Below are positions 41,919 to 51,565 of a stretch of 64,000 bases of DNA, piece by piece. A program made the translations under genes and the position numbers. Location of the stretch: NCBI RefSeq assembly GCF_900291465.1, contig NZ_LT985808.1, positions 1,189,870 through 1,253,869 on the forward strand, given 5' to 3'. The DNA comes from Bacteroides sp. Marseille-P3684. GTDB taxonomy: Bacteria > Bacteroidota > Bacteroidia > Bacteroidales > Bacteroidaceae. The notes under the pieces are model-generated. The model was not told the DNA's origin. It worked only from the letters and a program-made list of their open reading frames with translations, and ran no database searches. Numbering within the stretch: position 1 is the stretch's first letter; each line of letters starts with the position of its first letter.

Positions 41919-44573
41919 TTAGAATTCTTGTCCGATAATGAAGTGGAACTGGCTTCCGCCGTAGTTGCTACGTCCGAAGACTTTGTCGAAACCGTATCCC
42001 CAGTCGATACCCATCAGACCGATCATCGGGAGGAAGATACGTACGCCGACACCTGCGGAACGTTTCATATTGAAGGGGTTGAACTTCTTCACGTCGGTCC
42101 AGGCATTACCGCCTTCAGCGAAGGCGAGGGCGTAAATCTGAGTAGAGGCTTCGAGCATCACGGGGTAGCGGAGTTCGAGGGTCATGCGCGAGTAGGCATA
42201 GCCTTCGTAGCCGTAGGGGGTCAACGAACCGTTCTCGTAACCGCGGAGTCCGATGGTCTCGGTAGCGTAGGTGCTGGAGTAGCCGGTCATACCGTCACCA
42301 CCCATGTAGAAGGTCTCGAAGGGTGACTTCTTGTATTTGTCATAGTGGCCGAGCAATCCGAACTCGACACGTGTCATGAGTACGGGGCACTTGTTGGCGC
42401 TGCTCAGTGCGGTGAAGGTACGTGCCTTGAACTTCCACTTGTGGTATTCCACCCACTTGTACTTCTTCTGCATGTCGTCTTGGTAGTTCTCCGAACTGGG
42501 GGAGGTAGCAAGCTTGGAGTAGTCGGTCTTGTCAAACCAGGAGTAGGGCGGGGTGAAGTTCACCGAGAACGAGAATTCCGAACCGGTACGGGGGAAGATC
42601 GGGTTGTCGATGGAGCTTCGCGAGAGTGTCAGTCCGAGGCTGATGTTGTTGCACTTACCGTTGGAGATGAGGAAGTACTGCCAGTCCTTCAGCACATAAC
42701 GCTGATAAGCGAGCTCGGCGGTGAGCACGAAGTAGTCGTCGGGCCACTTCAGACGTTTACCCCATCCGAGCGATACACCGTAGAGCTGTACCGATTCGTC
42801 CGGGTCGTAGTATGCGTCGTAGCCATAGTAGGCGGAGTTGTAGCTTCCGTAGCCATACATATAGCTCATGTAGTTGTTGTAGTAGTCGGTGTAGTAGCTG
42901 TCGTTCACGTCCGTCTGCCGCGAATAGAATGCCGTGACAGAGAACTGGTTCGGTCGTTTGCCTCCAAACCAGGGGTCGAAGAACGAGAGGCTGTATGACT
43001 GGTAGTAGCTACCGTTGGTCTGTCCGCTGATGGTGAGGGTTTGACCGTCGCCTTGCGGGAGGAAGCCCCGTTTGTTTTCATTCTTCGAGAAGAGGTTTGC
43101 CATGGAGAAGTTGGTGAACTTCAGACTCAGCTTACCGATGACTCCGGTCTGTCCCCATCCGGCAGAGAACTCAATCTGGTCGTTTGCCTTTGATTCGAGG
43201 ACGTAGTTGATGTCGACCGTTCCGTTCTCGACATCCGGTTCCACTCTCGGGTCGATGGTTTCGGGGTTGAAGTGTCCCATCTGTGCCAGTTCTCGGTAGG
43301 AACGTTCGAGGTTGGACTTGCTGAAGAGGTCGCCGGGTCGTGTACGCAGTTCCCGTCGTACCACGTCTTCATAGAGTCGGTCGTTTCCGGTGATGCGTAC
43401 GCGATTGATGGAAGCCTGAGGTCCCTCCACGATGCGCATTTCCAGGTCGATGGAGTCGTTGTCGACGTTCACTTCCACGGGGTCGAGGTTGAAGAAGACG
43501 TAACCGTTGTTGTAGTAGAGGTTGCCGATGGCGTCTTCATCGTCCTGCGTACGTTCCTTGAGCATCTTCTGGTTGTAGACGTCGCCTCGCTTCATGCCGA
43601 GTATGGAACTGAGCACGTCGGTCGGGTAGACGGTGTTGCCCACCCAGTTGATGTTACGCAGGTAGTACTTTTGTCCTTCATCGATTTTGATGTGGATGTC
43701 GACGGTGCGGTCGTCAAAGTTGCTCACGCTGTCCCACACGATGGTTGCGTCGCGGTAACCCAGCTCGTTGTACTTGCTGATGATGTTCTCCTTGTCGGCT
43801 TCGTAGTTGTCTTCGATGAACTTCTTGGTCTTGAAGAGGTTGATGAGCTTGCCCTTTTCGTTGGTCTTCTTCATCGTCCGCTTGATCTTCTTCTCGGACA
43901 GTGCGACGTTGCCTTCAATGGTTATCTGGTGTACCTTAACCTTCTCTTTCTTGTCGATGTTGATGTCGACGATCACCTGGTTGGTCTTGTTGGGGTCGTC
44001 GCGTTGGTTGATGATGATTTCTGCATTCTTGAATCCCTTGTCGTCGAAGTAACGTTTTGCCAGCAGCTTGGCGCGGTCGATGATGTTGGGGGTTACCTGT
44101 CCGCCTTTCATCATGCCGAGGCTGGCTTCCAGGTCTTCGCGTTCCGACTTCTTCACGCCGTGGTAGGTGATGTCGGAGATACGCGGACGTTGCACCAGGG
44201 CAATGTTGAGGTATATCTTGTTGCCGATGATGCTGTCTGCCTCAATCTTGGCTTGTGAGAACAAACCGTGGTTCCAGTAGCGTTTCACCGCCTGGGTCAC
44301 TTCATCGCCCGGCACCGTGATGGTCTGTCCGACTGACAGTCCCGACAGTCCTATCAGGACATAATCTTCGTAGCCTTCGCCGCCAGTCACGCGGATGCCC
44401 CCGATTTCATATTGCTTGGGTGTACCCGAGTAGAGGATCAAGGGCTTCTTGACCTTGTCTTGGTTTGCTTCTTGTGCGTAGAGCTGTCCCGGCACCATGG
44501 TGAGCCCGGCAAGGAACAACGCACTGAATGTTGTCTTAAACACGGAATTATGAATTGAGAATCTGTTCATCAT
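41919..44573 (-). CDS. bamA: Outer-membrane assembly factor BamA
   Basis: An 884-residue Omp85 protein. A signal sequence and basic start precede five POTRA domains (for example YEDYVLIGLSGLSVGQTITV in the first and KYYLRNINWVGNTVYPTDVL later). The C-terminal 16-strand barrel carries the lid-loop motif TIGLRGYENGSL in place of VRGF and a terminal Phe (IIGQEF). A Tyr/Gly-rich barrel loop (YNNYMSYMYGYGSYNSAYYG) is a conspicuous insertion. It folds outer-membrane proteins and follows uppS by 12 bp. Confidence 0.96.
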   Translation of the reverse strand: MMNRFSIHNSVFKTTFSALFLAGLTMVPGQLYAQEANQDKVKKPLILYSGTPKQYEIGGIRVTGGEGYEDYVLIGLSGLSVGQTITVPGDEVTQAVKRYWNHGLFSQAKIEADSIIGNKIYLNIALVQRPRISDITYHGVKKSEREDLEASLGMMKGGQVTPNIIDRAKLLAKRYFDDKGFKNAEIIINQRDDPNKTNQVIVDINIDKKEKVKVHQITIEGNVALSEKKIKRTMKKTNEKGKLINLFKTKKFIEDNYEADKENIISKYNELGYRDATIVWDSVSNFDDRTVDIHIKIDEGQKYYLRNINWVGNTVYPTDVLSSILGMKRGDVYNQKMLKERTQDDEDAIGNLYYNNGYVFFNLDPVEVNVDNDSIDLEMRIVEGPQASINRVRITGNDRLYEDVVRRELRTRPGDLFSKSNLERSYRELAQMGHFNPETIDPRVEPDVENGTVDINYVLESKANDQIEFSAGWGQTGVIGKLSLKFTNFSMANLFSKNENKRGFLPQGDGQTLTISGQTNGSYYQSYSLSFFDPWFGGKRPNQFSVTAFYSRQTDVNDSYYTDYYNNYMSYMYGYGSYNSAYYGYDAYYDPDESVQLYGVSLGWGKRLKWPDDYFVLTAELAYQRYVLKDWQYFLISNGKCNNISLGLTLSRSSIDNPIFPRTGSEFSFSVNFTPPYSWFDKTDYSKLATSPSSENYQDDMQKKYKWVEYHKWKFKARTFTALSSANKCPVLMTRVEFGLLGHYDKYKKSPFETFYMGGDGMTGYSSTYATETIGLRGYENGSLTPYGYEGYAYSRMTLELRYPVMLEASTQIYALAFAEGGNAWTDVKKFNPFNMKRSAGVGVRIFLPMIGLMGIDWGYGFDKVFGRSNYGGSQFHFIIGQEF

Positions 44574-44585
44574 TGCTGGTTATCA

Positions 44586-45326
44586 TTATTCATTGACCAC
44601 TTGTTCGCTTGTCTTGCCGAAGCGCCGCTCTCGCTGTTGGTAGTCGTAGAGCGCTTTGTAGAACTCTTCTTCGTTGAAGTCCGGCCAATAGGTATCACAA
44701 AAGTACAGTTCGGAGTAGGCACATTGCCACAGGAGGTAGTTGCTGAGACGCAGTTCGCCTCCGGTGCGGATGAGCAAGTCCGGGTCGGGCATGAAGTGGG
44801 TGGTCAGATGGTGTGCTATCAAGTCTTCGTCTATGTCATCGACGTCCAGCTTTCCCGCCTTCACCTCAGTGGCAATCAGCCGTGTGGCGCGTGTCAGTTC
44901 CCATTTCGAAGAGTAGCTCAGGGCGATGACCATCGTCATGCGGGTGTTGCCTGCGGTATGCTCTATGCATTGTTCCAGCCGCGTACGTACAGCTTCAGGC
45001 AGCCGCTCCATGTCGCCGATGACACGGAAGGCGATGTTGTTCTTCATGAATATCTCTTCTTCGATGGAGTCGAGCAGGAGGGTCATCAGGGCAGCCACTT
45101 CCTCAGCGGGGCGGTTCCAGTTCTCGGTGGAGAAGGTGTAGAGAGTGAGGTATTTCACTCCGGCTTCCGCAGCTACCTGTGTGATGTTGCGGACCGTCTC
45201 CACACCTGCCTGGTGTCCATAGCTCCGGTGTTGGTTGCGTTGCTTGGCCCATCGTCCGTTCCCATCCATGATGATGGCGACGTGGACCGGGATTCTGCTT
45301 TTGTCGATTTGTTCTTTATATGACAT
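44586..45326 (-). CDS. uppS: Isoprenyl (undecaprenyl) diphosphate synthase
   Basis: A 246-residue cis-prenyltransferase with [20 protein letters not shown] (catalytic Asp and diphosphate-binding Arg/His), [17 protein letters not shown] in the middle and [20 protein letters not shown] plus [12 protein letters not shown] at the C-terminus. It makes the lipid carrier for peptidoglycan and O-antigen. It is the first gene of the conserved envelope run with bamA. Confidence 0.96.
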   Translation of the reverse strand: MSYKEQIDKSRIPVHVAIIMDGNGRWAKQRNQHRSYGHQAGVETVRNITQVAAEAGVKYLTLYTFSTENWNRPAEEVAALMTLLLDSIEEEIFMKNNIAFRVIGDMERLPEAVRTRLEQCIEHTAGNTRMTMVIALSYSSKWELTRATRLIATEVKAGKLDVDDIDEDLIAHHLTTHFMPDPDLLIRTGGELRLSNYLLWQCAYSELYFCDTYWPDFNEEEFYKALYDYQQRERRFGKTSEQVVNE

Positions 45327-45369
45327 AGTATCTTCGTTTCTGTCGGTTTGAAGCCTACACCTTATTTAA

Positions 45370-46773
45370 TTAAAAGCCCAGGCGGTTGATTCTGCCGCGC
45401 CACACTTCCGTCTGTCCGTTGGTCTGTGCCGACTGGCTCCAGAAGACCCAGATGAAGTTGTGCTCGTCCACCACGTAGGAGAAAGATGCCGTACGGTTGA
45501 GGAATTCTTTCGGCAGCATCACCTTCTCTGTCTGCGGATGCCAGCTGATGCCACCGTCCATGGATTCATAGAGATACTGGAAGGGGACAAGGCGTACCGG
45601 AGGAGTCTGTGTGCTGGGGATATCATAGCTTCCACCGAAGGCATAGAGCTTGCCGTCATAGGCAAATGCTGCGAGGTTCTTCAGCTTCGGACAGCCATAG
45701 GTGTTGTTGGTGGCTTGTGGATAGTGGGACCATGCCGGTTCGTTGGACAGCTTGGCCCATACGGTGGCAGTGGTGTCGTTGGCAAGGGAGGCGTCGCGTG
45801 TACCGACTACGACCAGACGTTCCAGCGATGTGTTGCTGTCCGGTGTGGTGACCGCGTATGACAGGTTTTGTGTCGGGAAGTAGGTGTTGGCAGTGCCGGT
45901 CGCGCTGACTTGTGTCCCGTCAGCCGAGACGGATACCAGTTCATTGCCGGACAATGCATAGAGCTCACCCAGCTTGGGAGAGGCGGCAAACAGCTTGTCG
46001 AAGGTCCGCTCGGTGTTGGCAGCCGTCCAGGTCACGCCGTCATCGGAGAGGTAGAGCTTGTTGTCTGCCAGGATGTAGAGCTGTCCGTCCAAAGTCGTTA
46101 CCGACGTGTAGTCGGCAGTTCCCGGTAAGGAGACATTCTGCCATCCGCTCCAGGAAGTGCCGTTGGCGGATGAGGTGACCTGCAGGCTTTCTCCGCGTTG
46201 GGCGAATATGTACAGCTTGCCCGGGGTACAGACTGCCTTATGGACTGCATTTTCCGGGATGGACAGGCTGGTGTCCGTCAGTCGGGTCCATTGCAGCGAG
46301 TCCGGGTCTTGCTGGTGCACGCGGACTTCTATCTGATATTGGCGGATGCTGCCGTTGAGGGCATAGGCCTTGAAGGTTAGCGGACGGGTGAAGTCGATGG
46401 AGTCGGTGTCCGTCCACAGGGTATCTTTGTCATTCTTCAGGTAAGTCACATAGTAGCCGTAGTACGAGAGGCTGGTGGTCAGCTTGTCCACCTTGGTGCC
46501 TACAGGCAGTGAGTCGCTGTTGAATATCCGTCCGTTCTGCTGGTCAATGGAAAACTTATAGGAGGAGGCAGGCACTGTGTAATAGATGGTAGAGTCCTTT
46601 TTGCCGTCCTTGGTCTTGATGGTGTCTGTCATGGTGATGTCCCCGACGGAGAACGCCGTGATGGCTGCATCCGGAGTCAGTTCGTACTCCGTGGTGTTGC
46701 TGTCCAGACAGGAAGTGAAAGCGAAGGTTATCGCCAATAGCCCTATAAGTAGATATAAAGAGTTCTTTCTCAT
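45370..46773 (-). CDS. Putative lipoprotein with beta-propeller (DUF6242-like)
   Basis: A 467-residue lipoprotein (lipobox FTSC, Cys21). An N-terminal Ig-like domain (DAAITAFSVGDITMTDTIKT, then LTFKAYALNGSIRQYQIEVR) is followed by Kelch/propeller-like blades with repeating WxxA/WSHYPQ-type motifs such as KLYIFAQRGESLQ, QLYILADNKLYLS and KLYAFGGSYDIPS. It resembles the DUF6242 group of Bacteroidales surface lipoproteins, of unknown function. A TATTTTTG box at 46799-46806 may be its -7 element. Confidence 0.65.
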   Translation of the reverse strand: MRKNSLYLLIGLLAITFAFTSCLDSNTTEYELTPDAAITAFSVGDITMTDTIKTKDGKKDSTIYYTVPASSYKFSIDQQNGRIFNSDSLPVGTKVDKLTTSLSYYGYYVTYLKNDKDTLWTDTDSIDFTRPLTFKAYALNGSIRQYQIEVRVHQQDPDSLQWTRLTDTSLSIPENAVHKAVCTPGKLYIFAQRGESLQVTSSANGTSWSGWQNVSLPGTADYTSVTTLDGQLYILADNKLYLSDDGVTWTAANTERTFDKLFAASPKLGELYALSGNELVSVSADGTQVSATGTANTYFPTQNLSYAVTTPDSNTSLERLVVVGTRDASLANDTTATVWAKLSNEPAWSHYPQATNNTYGCPKLKNLAAFAYDGKLYAFGGSYDIPSTQTPPVRLVPFQYLYESMDGGISWHPQTEKVMLPKEFLNRTASFSYVVDEHNFIWVFWSQSAQTNGQTEVWRGRINRLGF

Positions 46774-46887
46774 TGAAATGATAATTGATTACAAGCTGCA
46801 AAAATAGAAACAATTTCCACTACTATACTAACAAGGTGAGTAGTTTTATACAAAATTATAGATAAAACTTCCTAATTTGTCTACACC

Positions 46888-47952
46888 TCAGCACATTTCA
46901 TCGACGGACCATTCGGCACGGCGGAAATAGTGCAAATAGTCCGATTGAAAGCGCGTTATGCCACGGAAACAGGCGGATGTACCCATATCGGGAGCCGGTA
47001 CACCCTGCCCCAGGATATGGGAGGTACGTTCGATGAAAACCTCGTCCCATAAACCGGCATCGATGAAGCTTTGCAACAATTCGCGTCCGCCCTCCACCAG
47101 CAGCGACTGGATGTTGCGTTGGTACAGGAAGTCCATCATCTGTGGGAGGATGTCGCGGCTGAAATCGAGTGTCACAGACTCTGTCCCCGGATGCAGACGG
47201 GTGGTTTGTCCGGTGAACACCACCGTCGGTGTACTGCCGTCGAACAGCCGCAAATCATCCGGAAGGCTGCCTTCACGGTCAATGACAAGCCGCAGCGGAT
47301 TCTCGCCGTGCCAATGTCGGACCGTCAGACTGGGATTGTCAAGCAGAGCCGTGCGCCGTCCCACCAGGATGGCTTTGCAGCAGGCACGTTGCCGGTGGAC
47401 CAGCATCTGGGTTTCGGGAGAAGAGAGCACGACCGGACTGCCCTCCGTGCGTTCAAGGTCGATGAAGCCGTCTGCCGACTGTGCCCATTTCAGGACAATG
47501 TAGGGACGCCGTTCGCTGTGGAACGTGATGAAGCGGCGTATCAGGTTGCGGCATTCACGCTCCAGGACGCCCACACGGACCTCGACTCCCGCATCGCGCA
47601 GCTTCCGGATGCCGCGTCCCGACACTTGGGAAAAGGGGTCCACACAACCCACGACAACACGGGGAATGCCTTTTTCGATGAGCATGTCGGCGCAGGGAGG
47701 TGTCTTGCCATAGTGTGAGCAAGGCTCCAGGCTGACATAGATGGTGGAGCGTTTCAACAGTTCCGTTTGGGTCACGGAACGCACGGCATTCACTTCGGCG
47801 TGTGCCTGTCCGCACCGGCGGTGATAACCCTCGCCGATAATCTTCCCGTCGCACACGATGACGGCGCCTACCATCGGATTGGGGGCTGCCCCCATGACTC
47901 CGTTGCGTGCCAGCTGTATGCAGCGGCGCATGTACTTTTCGTCTTCGTCCAT
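46888..47952 (-). CDS. ribD: Bifunctional riboflavin deaminase/reductase RibD
   Basis: A 354-residue two-domain enzyme. The N-terminal deaminase domain has the zinc motifs HAEVNAV and SLEPCSHYGKTPPCADMLI, preceded by NGVMGAAPNPMVGAVIV. The C-terminal reductase domain starts at PYIVLKWAQSADGFI and contains LVEGGRELLQSF. It carries out two successive riboflavin steps. The start at 47952 (MDEDEKYMRRCIQLARNG) is preferred, as the 69 upstream codons lack homology and overlap the divergent prmC promoter region. No FMN riboswitch is visible upstream. Confidence 0.94.
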   Translation of the reverse strand: MDEDEKYMRRCIQLARNGVMGAAPNPMVGAVIVCDGKIIGEGYHRRCGQAHAEVNAVRSVTQTELLKRSTIYVSLEPCSHYGKTPPCADMLIEKGIPRVVVGCVDPFSQVSGRGIRKLRDAGVEVRVGVLERECRNLIRRFITFHSERRPYIVLKWAQSADGFIDLERTEGSPVVLSSPETQMLVHRQRACCKAILVGRRTALLDNPSLTVRHWHGENPLRLVIDREGSLPDDLRLFDGSTPTVVFTGQTTRLHPGTESVTLDFSRDILPQMMDFLYQRNIQSLLVEGGRELLQSFIDAGLWDEVFIERTSHILGQGVPAPDMGTSACFRGITRFQSDYLHYFRRAEWSVDEMC

Positions 47953-48113
47953 AATGTGATGTTGTTTGACTTGCGCGGACTCAGGCGGCAAACCGACGAG
48001 CTGACAAGACCTGTCCCGGAAAGAAACGATGTCCCCGGGACTACCTGTCGGCTGAATCCTCGTCAGTGGAATAAAACCACGCCGCCGTGTGATGCTTTTC
48101 GCGCTAAACTTTC

Positions 48114-48121
48114 TACTTTTG
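48114..48121 (+). promoter_or_regulatory. Putative -7 box of prmC-recX-comF (TACTTTTG)
   Basis: TACTTTTG, 8 bp before the prmC ATG, matches TAnnTTTG and implies a leaderless or nearly leaderless mRNA. No canonical -33 box. Confidence 0.45.
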
Positions 48122-48129
48122 CAGACAGT

Positions 48130-48969
48130 ATGAAGCAAGCAATCTCTTACCTCAAGCAACAGTTGTCGGGCATATATCCGCCCGGAGAAATACAGGCTGT
48201 CGCCTACCTGATGCTGGAAAAGCTGTTCCGTGTGACCAGGCTGGACGTCTGCATGGGCAAAGATAGGACTTTATCGGCAGACGAACGTCTCGCGTGGGTA
48301 AAGATTACGGAACGTTTACAGAAGGAGGAACCCATACAATATATTTTAGGGGAAGCCGACTTCTGCGGACGGACGTTCCGTGTCACTCCCGCTACGCTGA
48401 TTCCCCGTCCGGAAACTGCCGAGCTGGTGCAATGGATAGGTGCCGACGCTGAAAAGAGGCAGGTGCGTTCCATCCTGGATGTGGGGACAGGCAGCGGCTG
48501 CATCCTTCTGACACTGGCGGCCATCCTTCCCGGAGTGAAGGCAGAGGGCTGGGACATCTCCGAAGAGGCACTGTGTGTCGCACGGGAGAACAGCCGGAAG
48601 CTGGGGGTGGAGGCGACCTTCCGTCGGCAGGACATACTGGCACCGTCGCTCCCTGACAGGCAGGTGGATGTCCTGGTGAGCAATCCGCCTTACGTCACCG
48701 AGTCTGAGAAGGCGGAGATGGAACGTAATGTGCTGCTATGGGAGCCTTCCACCGCACTGTTTGTCCCCGATGACGACCCGCTGCGTTTCTACCGTGCCGT
48801 GGCAGGCTATGCCCGTCGGGCATTGAATCCCGGTGGAGCGCTCTATTTTGAAATCAACCGTGCATACGGTCCGGAGACGGTCCGCCTGTTGCAGGAAGCG
48901 GGCTTCCCGTCCGTCGAGCTGCGGAAGGACCTATCGGGCAATGACCGTATGGTAAAAGCTAGCCTATGA
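48130..48969 (+). CDS. prmC: Peptide chain release factor glutamine methyltransferase
   Basis: A 279-residue SAM-dependent methyltransferase: helical N-domain (to about 85), SAM site ILDVGTGSGCILLTLA (116-131) and the catalytic NPPY at 185-188. It methylates the GGQ glutamine of RF1/RF2. The ATG at 48130 is chosen, because the frame upstream is the antisense of ribD. Its stop overlaps recX as ATGA. Confidence 0.95.
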   Translation: MKQAISYLKQQLSGIYPPGEIQAVAYLMLEKLFRVTRLDVCMGKDRTLSADERLAWVKITERLQKEEPIQYILGEADFCGRTFRVTPATLIPRPETAELVQWIGADAEKRQVRSILDVGTGSGCILLTLAAILPGVKAEGWDISEEALCVARENSRKLGVEATFRRQDILAPSLPDRQVDVLVSNPPYVTESEKAEMERNVLLWEPSTALFVPDDDPLRFYRAVAGYARRALNPGGALYFEINRAYGPETVRLLQEAGFPSVELRKDLSGNDRMVKASL

Positions 48970-49445
48970 AAGAACTGACTGAAGAAGAAGCACTCTATAA
49001 AGCCGCGGCATATTGCTCGTCGGCAGAACATTGCCGCTCGGAGGTGATTGCCAGGCTGACGGCATGGGGTATGGATGACGGGGCACAGCAGCGCATCCTG
49101 GAACGTCTCGTGAAGGAACGCTACATTGACGAGGCGCGCTATGCCCGTTTCTACATCCACGACAAGTCCCGGTTTGACAAGTGGGGACGCAACAAGATTG
49201 CGCAGGGGCTGAAGTTGAAGAAGGTCCCGTCGGCAGTCTATGCCGGACTCCTCGACGAGCTCGACGAAGAAGAGTACCTCGACGGACTTCGCACGCTGCT
49301 TGCCGCCAAACGCAAGCACGTGAAGGCACGTACCGATTATGAACGCAACGGCAAGCTCATCCGCTTCGCCCTCGGACGGGGGTATGAGATGGATGCCATC
49401 CGCCGTTGCCTGCCGGAGGCCGACGATGATGAATTTATGGATTGA
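48966..49445 (+). CDS. recX: RecX-family regulatory protein
   Basis: A 159-residue helical-repeat protein typical of Bacteroidetes RecX: AAAYCSSAEHCRSEVIARLT, ERLVKERYIDEARYARFYIH and DKSRFDKWGRNKIAQGLKLK. RecX proteins inhibit RecA filament growth. It overlaps prmC at its start (ATGA) and comF at its end. Confidence 0.88.
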   Translation: MKELTEEEALYKAAAYCSSAEHCRSEVIARLTAWGMDDGAQQRILERLVKERYIDEARYARFYIHDKSRFDKWGRNKIAQGLKLKKVPSAVYAGLLDELDEEEYLDGLRTLLAAKRKHVKARTDYERNGKLIRFALGRGYEMDAIRRCLPEADDDEFMD

Positions 49446-50118
49446 AACCCTGCTCGACTGGATTTATCCCCGTCGGTGCCTGATGTGCGGACGTCTCCTG
49501 ACCGTCGAGGAGAGGCACATCTGCCTGCCCTGCCTGATGGACCTTCCCCGCACGACCTTTCACCTGCATCCCGAAAACCTCATGGAGGAACGTTTCCGGG
49601 GTATCTTTCCCCTGGAACGTACCGCTGCCCTGTTCCTTTACGAGAAGGGGGCTGCGGTGTGCAACATCATCTACAGTCTGAAGTACCATGACCAGCCGGA
49701 CATCGGGGTGTTCTTCGGACGGCTGCTGGCATGGGATATCCTTGATTCAGGCTTCTTTGAAGGCATCGACTGCATCATACCCGTTCCGCTGGCACCCGGA
49801 CGCTTGCGGGAGCGAGGCTACAATCAGGCTGCCATGATTGCCCGCGGTGTGTCGTCGAAGACCGGAATACCGGTGTTGGAGACCCACCTGGTGCGTACGC
49901 GTGAAAACCCGACACAGACCCGGCAGAGTGTCCGCGGACGTTTTGAAAATGCTGAACGTTTGTTCGAGGTGAGACACCCCGAAGAACTGGCAGGGAAGCA
50001 CGTCCTGCTGGTGGACGATGTCGTCACCACCGGAGCCACCATCCGTGCCTGTGCAGATGCCCTGATGGCGTGTCCTGACATACGTTTCAGCGTTCTTTCG
50101 CTGGGATGCACCTACTAG
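49426..50118 (+). CDS. comF: ComF-family phosphoribosyltransferase-like protein
   Basis: A 230-residue protein with an N-terminal zinc-finger-like start (CLMCGRLLTVEERHICLPCL) and a PRTase fold ending in the phosphate-binding motif VLLVDDVVTTGATIRACADA. The conserved RGYNQAAMIARG and TRQSVRGRFENAERLF are present. ComF is needed for DNA uptake in naturally competent bacteria, but many non-competent ones also carry it. The start is the first of two adjacent ATGs (49426/49429) inside the recX end. Confidence 0.87.
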   Translation: MMNLWIETLLDWIYPRRCLMCGRLLTVEERHICLPCLMDLPRTTFHLHPENLMEERFRGIFPLERTAALFLYEKGAAVCNIIYSLKYHDQPDIGVFFGRLLAWDILDSGFFEGIDCIIPVPLAPGRLRERGYNQAAMIARGVSSKTGIPVLETHLVRTRENPTQTRQSVRGRFENAERLFEVRHPEELAGKHVLLVDDVVTTGATIRACADALMACPDIRFSVLSLGCTY

Positions 50119-50233
50119 CCGTGCCGGGCATCCGTCCGGTACAGAACCTCTGCCTGCTCTCCATTTTGACTTTTTTGAACATCTTGCCAACTCGTATCGA
50201 CGCTTAATTTTTGTAAAAACAAAGCGGCAAATG

Positions 50234-50264
50234 GTTGTCCTTCAAACATCATCTGCTATATTTG
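50234..50264 (+). promoter_or_regulatory. Bacteroidetes promoter for pyrE
   Basis: GTTG (50234-50237), 19 bp, TATATTTG (50257-50264), about 40 bp before the pyrE start. The -7 box is ideal; the -33 box has one mismatch. Confidence 0.75.
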
Positions 50265-50304
50265 CGCGTTATATCACCAAAAACTATACACATATAAATC
50301 GATT

Positions 50305-50940
50305 ATGGAGACATTGGAAAGACTTTTCGCCGAGAAATTATTGAAGGTTAAGGCCATCAAGCTGCAGCCGGCCAATCCGTTCACCTGGGCTTCGGGTTGG
50401 AAATCGCCTATCTATTGTGACAATCGCAAAACGTTGTCTTATCCCTCGTTACGTAATTTCGTGAAGATTGAAATCTCACGTCTTATTTTGGAAAAGTTTG
50501 GCCAAGTGGATGCCATTGCCGGTGTGGCTACCGGAGCCATTCCCCAAGGCGCATTGGTTGCCGACGAATTGAACCTGCCGTTTGTGTACGTCCGTTCGAA
50601 ACCGAAGGACCACGGACTGGAAAACCTCATTGAGGGTGAGCTTCGTCCGGGAATGAAAGTCGTTGTAATCGAAGACCTGGTGTCTACCGGTGGCAGCAGC
50701 CTGAAAGCAGTGGAAGCACTGCGTCAGAACGGCTGTGAAGTGATTGGCATGGTGGCTTCGTTCACCTATGGTTTCCAGGTTGCTGTGGAGGCATTCAAGG
50801 CTGCCAATGTGAAGCTGTTGACGCTGACCAACTATGAGGCAGTATTGAAAGTGGCGCTGGACACTGACTACATTGCCGAAGAGGACATCGAGGTGTTGCA
50901 GGCATGGCGGAAAGATCCGGCTAACTGGAACGTAAAGTAA
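50305..50940 (+). CDS. pyrE: Orotate phosphoribosyltransferase
   Basis: A 211-residue PRTase of normal length. Its motifs include WASGWKSPIYCDNRKTLSYP (substrate binding), AIAGVATGAIPQGALVAD, YVRSKPKDHGLENLIEG (catalytic Lys loop) and the PRPP motif VVIEDLVSTGGSSLKAVEAL. It makes OMP from orotate and PRPP in pyrimidine synthesis. It has a single-gene promoter and a terminator. Confidence 0.96.
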   Translation: METLERLFAEKLLKVKAIKLQPANPFTWASGWKSPIYCDNRKTLSYPSLRNFVKIEISRLILEKFGQVDAIAGVATGAIPQGALVADELNLPFVYVRSKPKDHGLENLIEGELRPGMKVVVIEDLVSTGGSSLKAVEALRQNGCEVIGMVASFTYGFQVAVEAFKAANVKLLTLTNYEAVLKVALDTDYIAEEDIEVLQAWRKDPANWNVK

Positions 50941-50963
50941 ACGCAGATTGAATGATAGTGTGA

Positions 50964-51014
50964 AGAGAACAATCCGGGACATGACTCTGTGCCCTCCGGG
51001 TCGTTCTCTTTTGT
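50964..51014 (+). terminator. Intrinsic terminator of pyrE
   Basis: AGAGAAC..TCCGG (50964-50977) pairs with CCGGG.CGTTCTCT (50996-51009) with a two-base internal mismatch, followed by TTTGTTTT. Confidence 0.75.
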
Positions 51015-51083
51015 TTTATGGTGGACAAGTCGGATTGTCCGCTCATCCCCTTTTTTATTCCTAAATCTTTAAAACAGACAAAT

Positions 51084-51500
51084 ATGACTCAATTTGAAAG
51101 TGGAATCAAGATGATTCCTTACAGCCAGGAGCAGGTGTATGCCAAGCTCTCCGACCTGAACCATCTGGAAGCTGTCAAAGACCGCATTCCTGCCGACAAG
51201 ATAGAAGACCTCCGGTTTGATGCCGACTCGGTGAGCTTCAATGTGTCCCCCGTAGGACGTCTGTCGCTCCGTATTGTCGACCGTGAACCGTTGAAGACCA
51301 TCAAGTTTGAGGCGGAAAATTCGCCCATCCCCTTCAACCTGTGGATTCAGCTGCTGCCTGTCACTGAGACCGAATGCAAGATGAAGCTCACCATCAAGGC
51401 AGAAATCAACATGTTCCTCAAGGGCATGGTGTCCAAACCCATGCAGGACGGACTGGAGAAGCTTGCCGAGATGCTGGCTATCATCCCGTACAACGGCTGA
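51084..51500 (+). CDS. SRPBCC-fold small protein
   Basis: A 138-residue protein, probably of the START/SRPBCC helix-grip fold: a first strand and helix (MTQFESGIKMIPYSQEQVYA), a central sheet (SVSFNVSPVGRLSLRIVDRE) and a long C-terminal helix (KGMVSKPMQDGLEKLAEMLA). Function is unknown; the fold binds lipids or other hydrophobic ligands in other proteins. The ATG at 51084 is taken rather than 51018, whose extension has no homology. It lies between pyrE and argH. Confidence 0.7.
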   Translation: MTQFESGIKMIPYSQEQVYAKLSDLNHLEAVKDRIPADKIEDLRFDADSVSFNVSPVGRLSLRIVDREPLKTIKFEAENSPIPFNLWIQLLPVTETECKMKLTIKAEINMFLKGMVSKPMQDGLEKLAEMLAIIPYNG

Positions 51501-51565
51501 CGACGCCTTGCCGACTGTCAAGTTGAGCTTGTGCGAAACTTATAACCCTTTACTTTTTCACGAAC

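Noticed and set aside
47953..48129. FMN riboswitch upstream of ribD
   Set aside because: The conserved RFN-element boxes are not visible and the gap to the divergent prmC gene is short.
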